Assembly (NCBI RefSeq): GCF_029962835.1 | Contig: NC_080575.1 | Span: forward strand, 41,268,336 to 41,332,335 | Length of the DNA: 64,000 nt | Source of the DNA: Magnolia sinica | Taxonomy: Eukaryota > Streptophyta > Magnoliopsida > Magnoliales > Magnoliaceae | Direction: 5' to 3' | In this document: positions 50,901-63,469 of the stretch, piece by piece | Position numbering within the stretch: the first letter of the stretch is position 1 | Layout: every line of letters begins with the position of its first letter | The notes under the pieces: generated by a model | Told to the model about the DNA's origin: nothing | Databases searched by the model: none | What the model saw: only the letters and a program-made list of their open reading frames with translations | Translations under genes and position numbers: made by a program

Positions 50901-52000
50901 GGATGTTAGGGGATACGGGTCTATTCATTTTATCGTGACAGGTAGGGTTATTTTCTAATAACATGGCCACTTTTATCATTTTGAAAAACTAATAGAAAAT
51001 GGGTTTTTACAATAATGGTAATTAGCGATGTGGCTATTAGCATGGACAATATTTCTACATGAGTAGTTACAAATACCCCACCACTGAAGTAGAAATATGT
51101 GAAAATTACTTTTTAAAATGGTGCAAAAGGAATTCGGAGCCTACCCTTAAGCAATATCTAATGATCTACTTAAAAAGATATAAGCAATTAATATTAAAAT
51201 GACGGTGATTCAGTGAGGTTTGATTAGGCTTAAGGTGGCAGGGTATGTATTGGAGTTCAGAGCAGTAGCACGTGTAAGAATGTGCCAAAATATTCAAATT
51301 ACATAAAAATCATTTGATTTTTTGGAGCCTTGAAAGTGCATCAACGGACACACATAATGTAAGGATCGGATGTCTTGCACGTGTAACATTGTGGAGACTT
51401 GACATTGCACCGCAATTAATTGGATGTTCACCAAGTCGTACTGCACAATAGATATTTAGCAAAGACGACATATATGTGATTTGTTAAGCTCCTTCTCGCA
51501 CACAAAAAGACAAAAATGAATACAACTTATACTTAAAAATCACAATCCTAAAACTCGGTGGCTTGACTCAAAACTCATCTTAATTTGACCAGATTTGGAG
51601 CCCAATCCCTAGTAAACTCGCCCTTGAGCATGACTCGGTCCGAACTCAACAATTCCTGTTGAGTGAACCAAAATCTCAAGTCTGATACAACTATTCTTGA
51701 CACAAATCAAGCTATTTGAGATTTTGTTAAAATTTAAAGTTCATAGAATTATAAAAAAAAATTACCATTTTGTTTTAGTAATTTTACCTATTTTATATTG
51801 CTTTTTCATATTTATAACTCCTACCAGCTTTAAATTTTAACTACCAAATATCGAGTAGAGTGAAGAAAGGACTTAGTTGAGCCCTAAGGTTAACCCAACC
51901 CTACTGGACATCAAAAGTTGAATTGAATTTTTTGGGTTTATAAACTATGCTCAAAATATAAGTGTTGGGCAATGCATAGTCTATTATTATTAAATGATTT
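50901..52000. other. Intergenic DNA, no gene seen
   Basis: AT-rich, no domain or repeat end recognised. Confidence 0.5.
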
Positions 52001-52736
52001 TGTTAATGATGGAATCTAGCTAACGGATGGAATCGATCGTGGAGGTACGCCTACCAATAGGCCTACAAAGAATAAGGAAGATGTGGACAACGGGGGGTGC
52101 TAGCAACGGCTATGGACCCTCCAATGCCTAAGTCAGGTAGACTTGGATCAAACGCTAGAGTTTGAGTTTTTAGCTTACCTCCTTTTTATTTAGGGTGGCT
52201 ATATTTATAGGGTCATGGGGTAGTTTTGCAATCATCGTGTCTTAATGGGTTACGCTAGGGCATCCTTGTTTAGATATGGAACTTTTTTTGAAAATGTCAT
52301 CAAGCCTGCCTCAATCGGCATGCTCTTTGGCCGAGATTAGGTTAGGCCCTCCTTTTCCAGATCCGAGGCGTAATCCCCTCTAGGTTACTCATACTGCCTT
52401 GCGGTGGTCTGTTGAGTCAGGTCAGAATGCGGGAGAGCTCGGATATCAAGCTCCTTGCCTTATAGGCTCTTTGCCTGTGTTGTAGATGCTCTTGGTGAGA
52501 TAACTCTCCCCCACTGAGCTCTATTCTCGAACAACTCAGCTCGGGAGCTCATCTCTACGTCGGGGGAATTGCTTGTTTTGTCTCCGAGCCCTATGCTCTG
52601 ATAGGTCGACTCAGGAACTTGTTATAGACCTTTGATTACCTCAGTTCGGAGGCACTTTCACTTGTAGTTAGTTGGTCGTTCTTCCGGTGTGATGGTTCTA
52701 CCCATGTGATGGATCAGTTCGGTTCTCCCTATAACA
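52001..52736 (-). mobile_element. Solo LTR of Tat-type Gypsy
   Basis: On the - strand it starts TGTTATAGGGAGAACC and ends ATCATTAACA. A TATA-like box (CCCTATAAATATAGC) lies on that strand near 52190. GAGCTCGG-rich words resemble the other Tat LTRs. Flanks GATTT / TATTC do not match well, so the ends or the event are uncertain. Confidence 0.6.
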
Positions 52737-53068
52737 TATTCAGATAGATCATATATACTAGAAGACTTGTAAGGTGCATGCAAGAACGTAATGTTTTATG
52801 TATATGCATCGTATTTGCCAAATATTCTATATGAGATTATATGTGTTTAAGCACCCACGTATGCCACCATCAATATTTACGTACTTCAAAGCATATTTAA
52901 GGTTGGCACACAGAGAAGACTTAAAAGCAATTCAAACCACACGAGAGGCATAGGATTTAGATTGTGTCAATTCTTATCTTCCCGTGTGTACTGGTTGGAC
53001 ATTGTACCATCCGATTTTTTAAAAATAGAGAATAGTGTGTAACGTCGTGCTCACCTCTCTAAATTTTA

Positions 53069-54099
53069 GGGCCTGATTGTTTCACCAATTACCACAATAA
53101 TATAAAAGAAATCTGCAATGATTACTGTTGATGCTAAAATTTGGTTAACTCTCCCCGGACCTTCGAATACCTGCACAGTGAGCGGACAAAGGAGACCCTG
53201 GCTAGTATAGGGGACCCTCCAGTCAGATGAGAAATCTGGTTGTAAATGGGGTTTTAGGCTAGAGATTGTGCATACCTTTCAGTATTGGAGGTGCTCCTAT
53301 TTATAGGTGTTGAGAGGCAGTGGCGTAGGGGAGATCTCCCTATTTAGCAGGGACGTGTTGTAGTAGGATTCGGGTCTTGAATGAGCGGGGGGATCTCCAG
53401 AGATCCTTGGTGAAGATCTCGGGATCCCGAGCATGTCGCGGATGTCCTTCGAGATCTTTGGAGAAGATTTTAGGAGGATCTCTTTTAGATAAGATCTGAT
53501 TATTTGGAATCAGCGAGGGTGAGCAATAGGAGGCCGAGGTGAGGTTATGCCAACCTGACTCCTTCAGCGAGTAGTCGAGCTTCTTTTGGCGTTAGGCAGA
53601 TCAGTGGATCTTCCGACTTGCTAACGAGATACCGAGCTCGACTTCATTTCTTGCTCGGTCTCGAATCAAAGGTCGGATTTTTAGTCGTATCTGTTGTTGT
53701 TAGACCTAACAAAGTATACGAAGTTTCGACTTGACCTTTTATTATTGGTCGGTTCGTTTTCCCATAACAATTATTGTGTTAAATAAAAAGGAAATATGCA
53801 GTGATTACAAATTACTTGTCACCCGACAACATCTGCATTTGGACATTGATTACAGTGTTTGGTTTATCGGTATATTAATGTCAAATCAGCACCAAAATAC
53901 ATTAATGTGGCTATTTCGATTCAAGATTTTCATGGTAATGCCATAAAAAATCGTAATGATTACAAATTCCTTTACATGTCTCTCCTGAATACATTTGCAT
54001 TTGAGCGATGATTCCCATGTTTGGTTTGGTGGTGGTAAAATTGTATTGATGACACATTTCGTTTACATTACTAGGGTAATTGGTGAAACAAACAAGCCC
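53069..54099. mobile_element. PIF/Harbinger-like (Tourist-type) MITE split by a solo LTR
   Basis: TIR GGGCCTGATTGTTTCACCAA; the right end inverted is GGGCTTGTTTGTTTCACCAA. TTA flanks both sides (53066-53068, 54100-54102). Without the LTR and one duplication copy the element is about 382 bp. Confidence 0.85.
53126..53769 (-). mobile_element. Solo LTR of Tat-type Gypsy nested in a MITE
   Basis: On the - strand it starts TGTTATGGGAAAACG and ends TTTTAGCATCAACA. A TATA-like CCTATAAATAGG is near 53290. Flanks ATTAC / ATTAT are a 5-bp duplication with one change. No internal region, so a product of LTR-LTR recombination. Confidence 0.85.
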
Positions 54100-54329
54100 T
54101 TAATGCATAAACTACTACTATTAGTTTTTAATTCAAATAATATGAAAACTTAAAAGTAAATAAAGATAAAAATAACAACAAAAAATTATAAGAATGGAGG
54201 TATTTAATGCTCATATTTGATGTAAGATAAAAGGAAAGTCCTAACAAAGAATTCATACACTTTTTTAGGGAAATGAAATTTCACCTAAAGTCTCATTTTT
54301 CCATTTCTGCTTTTTAGATGTCTTGTTTT

Positions 54330-55210
54330 ATATACGAAAAGTTATGATTTTATTGATCAAAGAAGGTCAAGATGGCTAAAAGAACTACAATTAAGCCCAA
54401 GAAATAGAAGAAAGAGTACATTTCTTCAGTGCTAAAGAGCTCGAGGCCCAACCACAACATCTAACTTAACCCACCTAAAGTCTTCTGCGACTGCCCATTG
54501 GTTGCAGACACATCAATTATTTCTTCTCGATAAGGCCTAGAGAATGACCAATAATGCCATTCTCCAAACTTCTCCTTCTTTTCCCCACTCCACCCCCGTG
54601 CCATTCAAGCAAGAGCCCCTTAATCAACTTCAGCATCACCTGTGAGACGATGAAAGAACCCAAGACTATCCCAAAACTCACTCGCAAAGGATGGTGAATG
54701 AAGATATGGTCAATTGACACATCATTTTGCTAGCACAAAAGGCAAACTATTTGTGATTATCATCTTCCTTTTTCGAAAATTATCAACCCTAAGCACCTTC
54801 CTCCTTGCCACCAACCATGTCAACTTTGCAACTTTGCTAGGGTAAGGTTGGTGAAGGACTGAAGCAAGAACTATTTAGACCTCTCGATGATCAAAACCAT
54901 AGTATCCGAAGACGAATCAATGGGATAATGCCTAAGAGCTGCTTTGATAATACGATAAACTCATCCTCTTCCTCTTTCAATTTGGATGGCATTTTCCATA
55001 TAAAGTAGAAAATTATTATAAAAAATATAAAGCAACTATCTAGAAAATATGTTCATATCAAAAGGTGAAAATCTAACAATTCAAAAGGTTTAGGAACACG
55101 ATCTAAGATATGCTTATCATGACTCCACGTTTACTTGGATAGCAACAAATCTACGGATGGTCACTACTTTTATGGTCATCTAATCTCAACAAAGGTAACA
55201 CATGTAAACT
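54330..55210 (-). mobile_element. LINE remnant
   Basis: The - strand frames carry FASEFWDSLGFFHRL and RGWSGEKEKFGEW-like pieces typical of the far C-terminus of plant LINE ORF2. Heavily broken. Confidence 0.45.
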
Positions 55211-55214
55211 AGCC

Positions 55215-56300
55215 TTATTTTTATAGTCAATGAAAATTTTATTTAATTGAAATCGCTACAAGAGCCAACAATACAAAAGGAGCTCCAATCCATTTACGAA
55301 AGTCAATCTATAGAAATATTTAGATTAGAAGTCCAATCTTTTACATAGGGCTTAGCCCTCAATAATAAAGAAATTGAACCCCTCTTGTCCTTAAAGCATC
55401 GAGTATTTCTTTCACCCCAAATAGACCACAGACGGGCAACAAGGATAACCTCTAACGCTTCTTTCCACCTCTTTCGGTTCCACTACCATGCCAATTAAGA
55501 AATAAATCCTCAATGGTCCTCTACATCACCCAAAAGAAATCTTGAAAACCCCCAATAAGCCCTCCCAAATGGACCTAGCAAGTGGGCAATGGATAAATAA
55601 GTGGTTTACCGATTCTGCATCGCTAAGATACATGGAGCACATATTCAGACTGTACATTGCCTTCTTTTGAAGGTTATCAATAGCAATCACCCGGTTATTG
55701 CTTACCAATCACATAAAAGCCACTAATTTTGAAAAAGCGTCATAACTCTAAAACAAATCTCGAGGGGCACGGGCCTGCAACTGCACCCTCTAAGGTTTTG
55801 TAAAAATAACTGGATAGAGAACTTGCTCGATTTTTCTAGACTTCACAACAAAGAGTCTTTCACCCCTAACAACAAGCAAACTCTGTGAAGCTTATCCAAG
55901 GCCCTTAAGAATTCATCGAACTCCTCATCAGAAATTTTTATTTTACAAGTGGAAGACCACACCATGTTCTTTCCAAGAGGCAAAAAGCAACCAGCCACAT
56001 GTCTTAACATTCAAAGTTATCCCTCCCAATCTAGGGAACTCAGCACGGAGAGACCTTTCACCTAGCCATACGTCTTCCCAAAAGAGCTCTCTTTCCCCAT
56101 TCATCTTCCCAAAAGAGCTCATTTTCACCATTTCCTACTGCGAAGCACACTCCCTTCTTAAAACTCTCTCACCCCTTCTATGGCATTCCAAAGATGGAAG
56201 CTCTATATAAAGAGGATCCCTTTACCAAGCAATCCCCTTAAATTTATAAGCAACGACTCTTCTCCATAGGCTTACTTCCTCCGACCCAAACCTCCATAAC
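55215..56300 (-). mobile_element. L1-type LINE 3' part
   Basis: On the - strand, GERELFWEDVWLGERSLRAE (56131-55943) is followed by AIDNLQKKAMYSLNMCSMYL and ESVNHLFIHCPLARSIWEGL (55708-55526), the order of the end of plant LINE ORF2 with its zinc-binding domain. The 3' UTR ends AAATAAAATTTTCATTG near 55225. Stops and frame changes present. Confidence 0.75.
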
Positions 56301-56429
56301 CATTTGCCTAAAAGAGCCATTGTCATATATGATATCATTGTGTAATTAGACATGAAAAAAGAAAATTGGAGAATGAGTACATTAAAAGGAGATCACACAC
56401 ACACACACAATGATATCATTGTGAAAGTG

Positions 56430-57310
56430 TTGGCATCGTTCAATAGTATAAAGTGGCTTATACTCCACATCATGCAATTGTATGGAAAAGGAACAATACA
56501 CTATTGGACATGATTAGATCAATGATGGCTTATGCTGATCTCTCTGTCACATTCTCGGGAGATGCACTATTAATGACCATTTATGTTCTTAAAAGAGTTT
56601 TGTTGAAATCTGTTCCCAAAACTCCATATGAGATTTGGAGTGGGAGGATTCCTTCTTTAATTGACCTATGTTCTTGAAGATTTTTAGGGTATGTTTTGTT
56701 GTCTGTTCCTTGTAGAGGTAAATCTAATAGTAAAATCATTGATTGCGTATACACAAGGTACCCTACGTACTCAAAAGGATACATTTTTGTTTATGAGGAT
56801 GGTGGACGATAGACCGAGATAAAATCTTGGGATGTGACCTTCATCAAAGACAAATACTTCAACCAAAAGAAGCAGGAAGTTAAGGTAAAACTTCTTAAAA
56901 TCTTTGACGTTTCTTAGGAAAGTGAGAATTCCAATTCTCACAATGAAGATTCTCTAATGGTTCATCAGAACAATGTGAGTACATCTTAGGATGCTCCTGA
57001 ATTACGTCAAAGTAAAAGAGGATTAATTCTCATTCAATATTTCAAGATAGAGAGTGAATCATACTCTTGCATTGTGATTAATAATGATGAACCTGATTAT
57101 TTTTAGGATGCATTGTTGTCTCCAAGTTTGACTGATTAGGTTGCCATAGACGAAGAGATCACCTCCATAAAGAAGAATGAACTCCGGGAATTGTAGATCT
57201 ACTTCCCAATCGTGAAGTGATAGGCAACAAGTGAGTGCTTAAGGTCAAAAGAAATGCAGATTATATGATGGACAAGTAGAAAGCAAAATTAGTTAATAAA
57301 GGTTTCGCAA
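56430..57310 (+). pseudogene. Copia integrase C-terminus to RT start
   Basis: Frames read YTPHHAIVWKRNNTLLDMIR, MMAYADLSVTFSGDALLMTI, KSVPKTPYEIWSGRIPSL (integrase end), then a linker and DEEITSIKKNELREL leading to the RT start. Stop codons interrupt it at several points. Confidence 0.75.
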
Positions 57311-57339
57311 AAAAGGTGACCTTTCCACCTATATATGGC

Positions 57340-57510
57340 CGATACTAGCGACATTTGGAATTTATAAACGGGCACCCATATGATATTTTCGACAATATAT
57401 CAAGTTGTTGATAATTTACGAAATATTGCCAATATTTCAGTAATATCTGAAAATGGAATGAAAGAACCCTGTTTCATAATCGATGCGATACCAATAATAT
57501 CTTATTAGTG
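57340..57510. repeat. ATATCG/CGATAT word cluster
   Basis: GCCGATACTAGCGACATTTG, then ATATTTTCGACAATATATC and GAAATATTGCCAATATTTC words. Same class as 6981 and 63470. Confidence 0.4.
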
Positions 57511-59587
57511 CTATTCACAACAATGGTTCCTCTTGAATCTCATCCAGAGTGTGTGAAATGTCATCTTTATCTAAAAGACATTTGCGGCACAGGACTAGTC
57601 TTCATAATTGCCATCATAAAATTTTCAACCATAAAGTTGTTTAGCGATTAACACTTTGGTGGCTATATCATAGCATTTTGGTGGCTATGATATTAGGATA
57701 TTGGCACTAATCATCATCATTTCTACATATCATCCAAATCTTCAAGTTCTAGAAGTGACTAATCCATCTTACATGTGATATGCATGTCCACATACCCGAA
57801 TGGGCGGTGTAAATTAATCAAGTTATCTGAAGTAAGATGAGTACGTTGCTTTTGTGACAATCTCTTTACATATCCTATGCAACCCTTATTTTTTCTCTTT
57901 CCCTCTAATCGAGGCTCAAAACCCATCTCTCCCTTCTCTTCTTCTTTTTCCTCTTCCTCTCCTTTCTTAGGCTCACGAATGATTTGAATGAGTTTGGGCT
58001 GAACTATGGGTAAAAGGCAACCTCTTCAATCTCAAAAAACAAGCTAGGCCGACAAGGCCCAACTCCTAAGTCCACCTCCCTTCTTTTTCTTCCCTTTTTT
58101 TAATAGGCCCATTATAACATAATCCATACCCATCTCCCTCATTCTTCCTCTCCCCATAGGGGGGTTTAGAGAAAACCCAACACCACCACATTCTTCCTCC
58201 TCCCCTCTACTTGCGTTGTTACCTTTGGTAGCAAGATGGGCGCTTCTGCCCAAAGCAGCCGCTTTGCATGTCTGAAGTAAAACGAGAGAGAGGTGGGAGA
58301 TGCAGTGGTGGGCATTGCGTCTGTTGCTATTCCCATGACAAACAACAATGGTCCGTCATAACTCCACCCATTCCCTTCTTCCCTTTTTTCTTAAATTCTT
58401 TATTATTATTATTTAATTTCTCCTCTTTTTTTTTTTTTAATTTACTCATTGTCCAATTTTCTTTTTTTCATTCTCATTGCACACCTATATTTTGTGACCA
58501 TTATTAGAGATGGCAATCAATGTTATAATAAAAAAACATTACAAATAATTTAAAAAAAAATAGATTTATTTGGGAAAAAGGCTATTTACCTCAATCATCT
58601 CCACGTAAATTAAAGATATGTCGTTGGCTTACTTTGATACCATTGAAAGACAGCCCGAACGGGTGGGCCAGTAGGATTTGACGGTCTACATGATCTTGGA
58701 ACCTTCGCACAAAGCCGAAGATGAATGGTCTACATCCAGTGGTCCGCTAACCATTATGAGAGAGCAGAAGATCTCATCACCCCTTTGATTCTACGATTAA
58801 GCCGGCCCCCAGATTACAATCAACAACTTTGATTGTCCAGAGGCAGGCAAGATGGAGAAACTAGGTATAAACTCTCATTGCTAACTCTTGCTTCTACGAT
58901 ATTTGGGATGCATTGAACACAGGATACCTTCCCTTTGTATAGGGGACGGATAAGAGACGATAGGAGAGAAAATTCGGATGAGGTACAGTTTCTCCAATCT
59001 CTCTCCCATATCCCAACCTGTTTTCTAATTTAAAACTCAAATTTAAACAATGAAGCATGAACAAGGGAGAGACGAATGGGACACCTACTAGTCGTTGCCC
59101 ATAAAGGGGCGCCACTGACCCATTACCAACAGATTGTAGGTAGACTCTTGCCTTGCTTTGCCAAATCAATTAATGCTAATGACTTTTCAAGTGATTGCCA
59201 TTCCAATTCTAGAATAGCAAATTCTCACTGGGAGTGGGCTTACAGGGCAGTTGGTGTTTGTATGGGAGGGGCATTTTGTAGTTTATTGAGAGCATTTTCA
59301 TTATTTTGTCTAATTGCCTGCCAGATGTTTGCTGGCCTCACATTCACCCTCTCCACAAGCACCTTCACACAGCATACACACGTACGTGTTCAACCTGTAA
59401 CATACGTAGGACATCCACATGTTCAGACAGGCTAACCATTTAGTTAAGATTGGCACCTATACGAACAAGCATTTCTTTCATAATTTTCCATTGGACAGAA
59501 TCTAACAAAACCGCCAAATGCTCTTTCACCATATCCATCCTATGAAAGTTGATGTTTAAAACCCTCTTAAATTCCATCGCTTGATCA
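57511..59587. other. Intergenic DNA between the two genes
   Basis: No domain seen. 57890-58500 is pyrimidine/purine-biased with poly-T tracts. 58640-58830 and 58900-59200 have GC-richer segments without coding signature. The part nearest 59588 may be the 3' UTR of the MurJ-like gene. Confidence 0.45.
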
Positions 59588-59737
59588 CATTGTTGTTACA
59601 TGCATCTTTACCACACAACATGAAAATCCACCAGCTCCAATATGCATTTGCTGCTCAGTAAACATTGTTGTTACATGCATCTTTACTACACAACATTAAC
59701 ATCCACCAGCTCCCATATGCATTTGCTGCTCAGTAAT
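59588..59737. repeat. 75-bp tandem duplication
   Basis: CATTGTTGTTACATGCATCT and the rest of the unit at 59588-59662 repeat with few changes at 59663-59737. It lies just downstream of the MurJ-like stop, probably in its 3' UTR. Confidence 0.9.
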
Positions 59738-59792
59738 AGCAGAATTGGCTTGGCTTACGGAAAAGCCATATGTTCATTGATCAACATGAAAT

Positions 59793-60605
59793 CTAGAGAT
59801 GGGCAAAAAACTGCAGGAAGGGGGGAAAATGTACCAGTTGTATAAGGGACCCAAGCAGATCCTTCACCAACTTCATTCCTGGGAATTGGAAAATCACGAG
59901 AGGAAAGAAAAAGCCAAACATCCCCAGAGAACTTGCAAGAAAAATTGTCAAGAGCTCAGAGAGCCTACAAAACCTGCAAAAAAAAAAAACCACGTCATCA
60001 ACAACTGTGGCACTAAGAGTGCTTAAACAGCTTGCTAGCCATATAACAAATAAACGAAACCCACCTTAAGACTATGACTGTAGACAGCAAATGCCCCAAT
60101 ATATTATGAGCAATCAAAGTAGTAAATGCTGAGATCATGCAGCAAGCAAGTAGCAGCAGAAGAGGGCCAATCAATTCAGTAAAATCAAGCAGTCCTGGAC
60201 ATAGCACAGGCAGGTATTACTACATGTAGACAGAACTCCCATAACAGAATTTTGCAAGTGGGCTACAAACAAAATAGACATACCTGTTAGTTTCCTCGAG
60301 AGGATAAAAAAGAACAACATAGCTGATGAAGCAGTAACTAATGATGTGGAAAGTACCTACACAAGACAATCGGGCTCATCAGAACAGTTTAAAATCCTGC
60401 AATGCCCCTAACTTTATGATTTCAATTAATTCACATACCAGTCCTTGCGCACCTAGCCCGAACTGGAAAATGAATAGCCAATCTAGGAAAGCATTCAAGA
60501 GAATAGCAGCCACACTGACTAGGAATGGTGATTTCCCATCCCCAAGCGCATAAAATACCACAACCAGCAATTCTCTGATGATGTAAAATGGTGAACCAAT
60601 AGAAT
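59793..60605 (-). CDS. MurJ/MviN-type lipid II flippase homologue, C-terminal exons (partial)
   Basis: MurJ flips the peptidoglycan precursor lipid II in bacteria; plant homologues are presumed to act in the plastid envelope. Four - strand exons fit in frame: 60605-60439, 60356-60284, 60194-60065 and 59973-59835, all with GT/AG. The first carries the family signature SPFYIIRELLVVVFYALGDG, then FLVSVAAILLNAFLDWLFIF. The next ones read VLSTSLVTASSAMLFFFILS, ELIGPLLLLLACCMISAFTT and RLSELLTIFLASSLGMFGFF: hydrophobic helices of the last transmembrane segments. A fifth exon of 18 bp (59810-59793, FFAHL then TAG) follows a TTCCTGCAG acceptor; reading through the short intron ends at the same TAG. 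About 175 residues of an expected 500-plus are here. No upstream exon is visible up to 64000, so the first intron shown is over 3.4 kb. The family call is confident; the function in this plant is inferred. Confidence 0.82.
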
Positions 60606-60812
60606 CTGTTGATAGATAGAACAAACAGCAGAATTCAACTCCTTTTTTTGTAGGCAATTTTTTGCCTGTAGCATGATGCAAAATGCTGAAATAGCAATTT
60701 CTTTTATGGTCAACAAACTATATCAGTTGTGTTCTAGTGGAATAGTAAAACCATTTGTTAGAGCCAACTGAAACAGTATCATCCGTTTCTTAGGAGATCC
60801 AGTTTGAGCAGG

Positions 60813-61125
60813 TGTCCCAAATCAGTTACGTAATGGCAACGGTCATAACCGTTAAATGTTACAGGGTCGAAACGGCCGTTACACAAAAAAAAAAAAAAAA
60901 AAAAAAAAAAGGCCGTAAGGCCCTGTAACGGTTTATAATGGCCCTGTAATGGTCTGTAACAGCCCCGTAATGGACTCGTAACAGTCCGTAAAAGGTTTTT
61001 TTTTTTTTTAAATAAAAGAAAAAAAGAAAAAAAGAGGGCCATAACCGCCGTTACGGCCTATATCATAACAGTAACGGTGGTGGCTGTTACGGCCACTATT
61101 ACTGTTATGGGAAACCTTTGAGAAG
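60813..61125. mobile_element. CCGTTACGG-word foldback element in MurJ-like intron
   Basis: GGTGTCCCAAATCAGTTACG at left; the right end inverted is GGTTTCCCATAACAGTAATA. CCGTTAC / GTAACGG words fill both arms, and an A26 tract (60885-60910) lies inside. Related to 19171-19402. Confidence 0.6.
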
Positions 61126-62859
61126 GAACATCATTAAAGTATTGTTCCAAAAGTCTTTTTTGAGGAAAAAGAAAATGAAAAGAATTGGCCAGGTCATTAG
61201 TTGCAATTCAGGAAAAAAAAAAACTGGATATTTAAATTTTTAGTAAATAAAAAAAAAAAATTCTCAATTCTTTTTAATAAATAATTCTAGCAACATATAA
61301 AACCTATTTTACACAGGATGTGTTTTGATAAGTTCATAGGTGATTAAGTAGTTAGGTTTGTACATCTCTTGTTATTGATTCAAGGCTGATAAATTTTAAC
61401 AAGCTTTATATCTCATATACTTTCAAAATGAATTTTCAGAAAAGTTTCAAAGCTCTTATTTCATTAGCAAAATATGTGTTTTGCACCTTTTTCTTTATTT
61501 CTCGTCTTTTGGTAGGCAAATCTTGCTATTGAAAGCTCTTGCAAACTTGAACTTTTCCCTAGGCAATTGTAGAGGTCAAATTTTCCTTCGCAATGCTAGT
61601 AGATAAGCAATTCTCATTACTCACACTTTCCACTAGTTTCATTATGTCAATGTGTAATTAAAATTGATTCTATTTATTTTTCAGAAGAAAAAGACTGATT
61701 CTGTCCAAGTCAAGGTGTTCAAATCGTGTCAAATGAGTCCCCTAAGACTCGTTACAACTTGGTTGAGCTGCATCAAAGGAGTCATACAATGTGGTTTGCT
61801 TGCTTAAGATGATACGTTAAAAAGAAGAAAGAAAAAACGAAAGGAAAAAATAACTTTTTCTTCAATAAGATTTTGCATTTGAATAGTTTCAGGAACTTCG
61901 ATTTTAGCATTGGTTTTTTAATCCATGCTAAATCTGGATTCGCAAAAATATTTACTTTCATCTCACACACATGCTATGGGCATTTGATTATTCGAAATGA
62001 TTCGAAAACTATTTTCTTATACTTGTTCTTTTTCCCTTCTAGAACATGAAATAGTATAAAGATGACAGGTCCATGTATTTTGCCCCAAATCATGAATATT
62101 TGATATTTTTACAGTTCTGGAAAACTATTTTCTTACAAAGGTGTTTATATTGGAAATAATCTAACGACGATAAATCCTAGGATTTGGCCCCTATTCCATC
62201 AGTTTTTGATATTTGCCCAGATATCTGGATATGCAAATTATTTCCTAGCCCATAACAAGTCAGGCTTGGGCCTTTCAACAAGGTCTGTAGATAAGGTATG
62301 GGTCTATGTTTGAAGTTCGATTAATAAACATGTTTGGCCAGCCCTAGGGTTTGTAAAACATTCTATTAAGGCCCTGCCTGAGAACAAGCCCATCTACCAT
62401 GTTAATAGGGAGGCTTCAGCTGAGACAAAAAGCCATATTACTTAATGGGCCAGGCCCAGAGCTGAAACTTTGGCCCAATTAATAATTGCATTGGGCTTGG
62501 GCTGATCCTGACCAAACACAGACCCAGCTTGTTGCCAACACTACTTGCCTATAACTTGATTCATGTACACAAATGGGATATGATCATTGGGTAAAGCTGG
62601 TTGATTTGTGTCTTATACATGAACAGGCCTACCTGGTGATTGATATGGATCCAGTATGTGTTTGGCACATGTACACAAATAAAGGGAGTATACATTAGTA
62701 TATTATAACAGTTTTCATACCATAACATTTCTAATGTTCTTACATATTCTTTTTTGTATATAGTGTCCTGGATTCTACTGCACATAAAACAGATTATATC
62801 TTATTTGACAAATGGCACCTTAGTTCAGCATCAGAAAGAAATTGGTTGAAAGTATCAAG
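61126..62859. other. MurJ-like gene intron, unassigned
   Basis: AT-rich. 62240-62540 has GGGCTTGGGC / GCCCAG words like the small hAT MITE at 50773 but no clear ends. Confidence 0.4.
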
Positions 62860-63180
62860 ACAGAGTGAAACACAAAGTGGAACTAATGAGGGAAGTATTA
62901 TCAGTGGAGTGACAAAATTAAAGGAGCATTTGGCTCATAAATCAAGCAGGGCTAAAGGATGCACCAACATGCTCACTAAAGACAATTGAACTGCTACTTG
63001 GTAAAAGAACTGAAAAAGCAATGAAGAAGATATGTGAAAAGCAAGGGGCAAAGTGTAAGGTGATGATGGGGATGAAGAGACAAGAAACGTGTAGACAAGA
63101 ATGCGAGCTAGCACAAAGAGGTAGGGGCAAGAGCAGGTTTGTAGATCAAGCTGCAGAAACCATTTAGAGCCTGAGGCAGG
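62860..63180 (+). pseudogene. hAT transposase N-terminal (BED finger) remnant
   Basis: The + frame reads SGVTKLKEHLAHKSSRAKGC, the C-terminal half of the BED zinc finger of plant hAT transposases, then TNMLTKDN and a stop. Downstream frames are lysine-rich and broken. It lies just left of an ATATCG-word array. Confidence 0.5.
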
Positions 63181-63469
63181 GGATATTTCCTAAGGGTGTG
63201 AGCGTACTGATTCATTTTTGTATTGGAACCATAGTTTGAAGCAGAAGACCATGAAGAGTTCAACGATGAATTAGACTAAAACAGAATATAGGCCAAGCCA
63301 TCTCTAAGTTGTTCTGTTATGGTAGTGTTCCTTGAAATGGTGTACATTCCCCATACTTCCAGAGCTCATTGTAGACATTACCACCAAGGCTGGTTGATAA
63401 GTAAAGTTCACATGCCATATGAGATAAATACAAAGTATTTTCATGTTGAAGCATCATTCCAAGTATCGG

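Noticed and set aside
52001-53769. One Gypsy element with LTRs at 52001 and 53126
   Set aside because: The 389 bp between them hold no internal sequence or primer site, the two LTRs differ strongly, and the second has its own target duplication.
59076-59435. 119-codon + strand frame downstream of the MurJ-like gene
   Set aside because: No domain and no splice-compatible neighbours; composition is unremarkable.
60379-60681. MATE-type multidrug transporter instead of MurJ
   Set aside because: The RELL..VFYALGDG..PF block is the MurJ signature; MATE proteins lack it. Both belong to the same larger superfamily, so distant likeness is expected.
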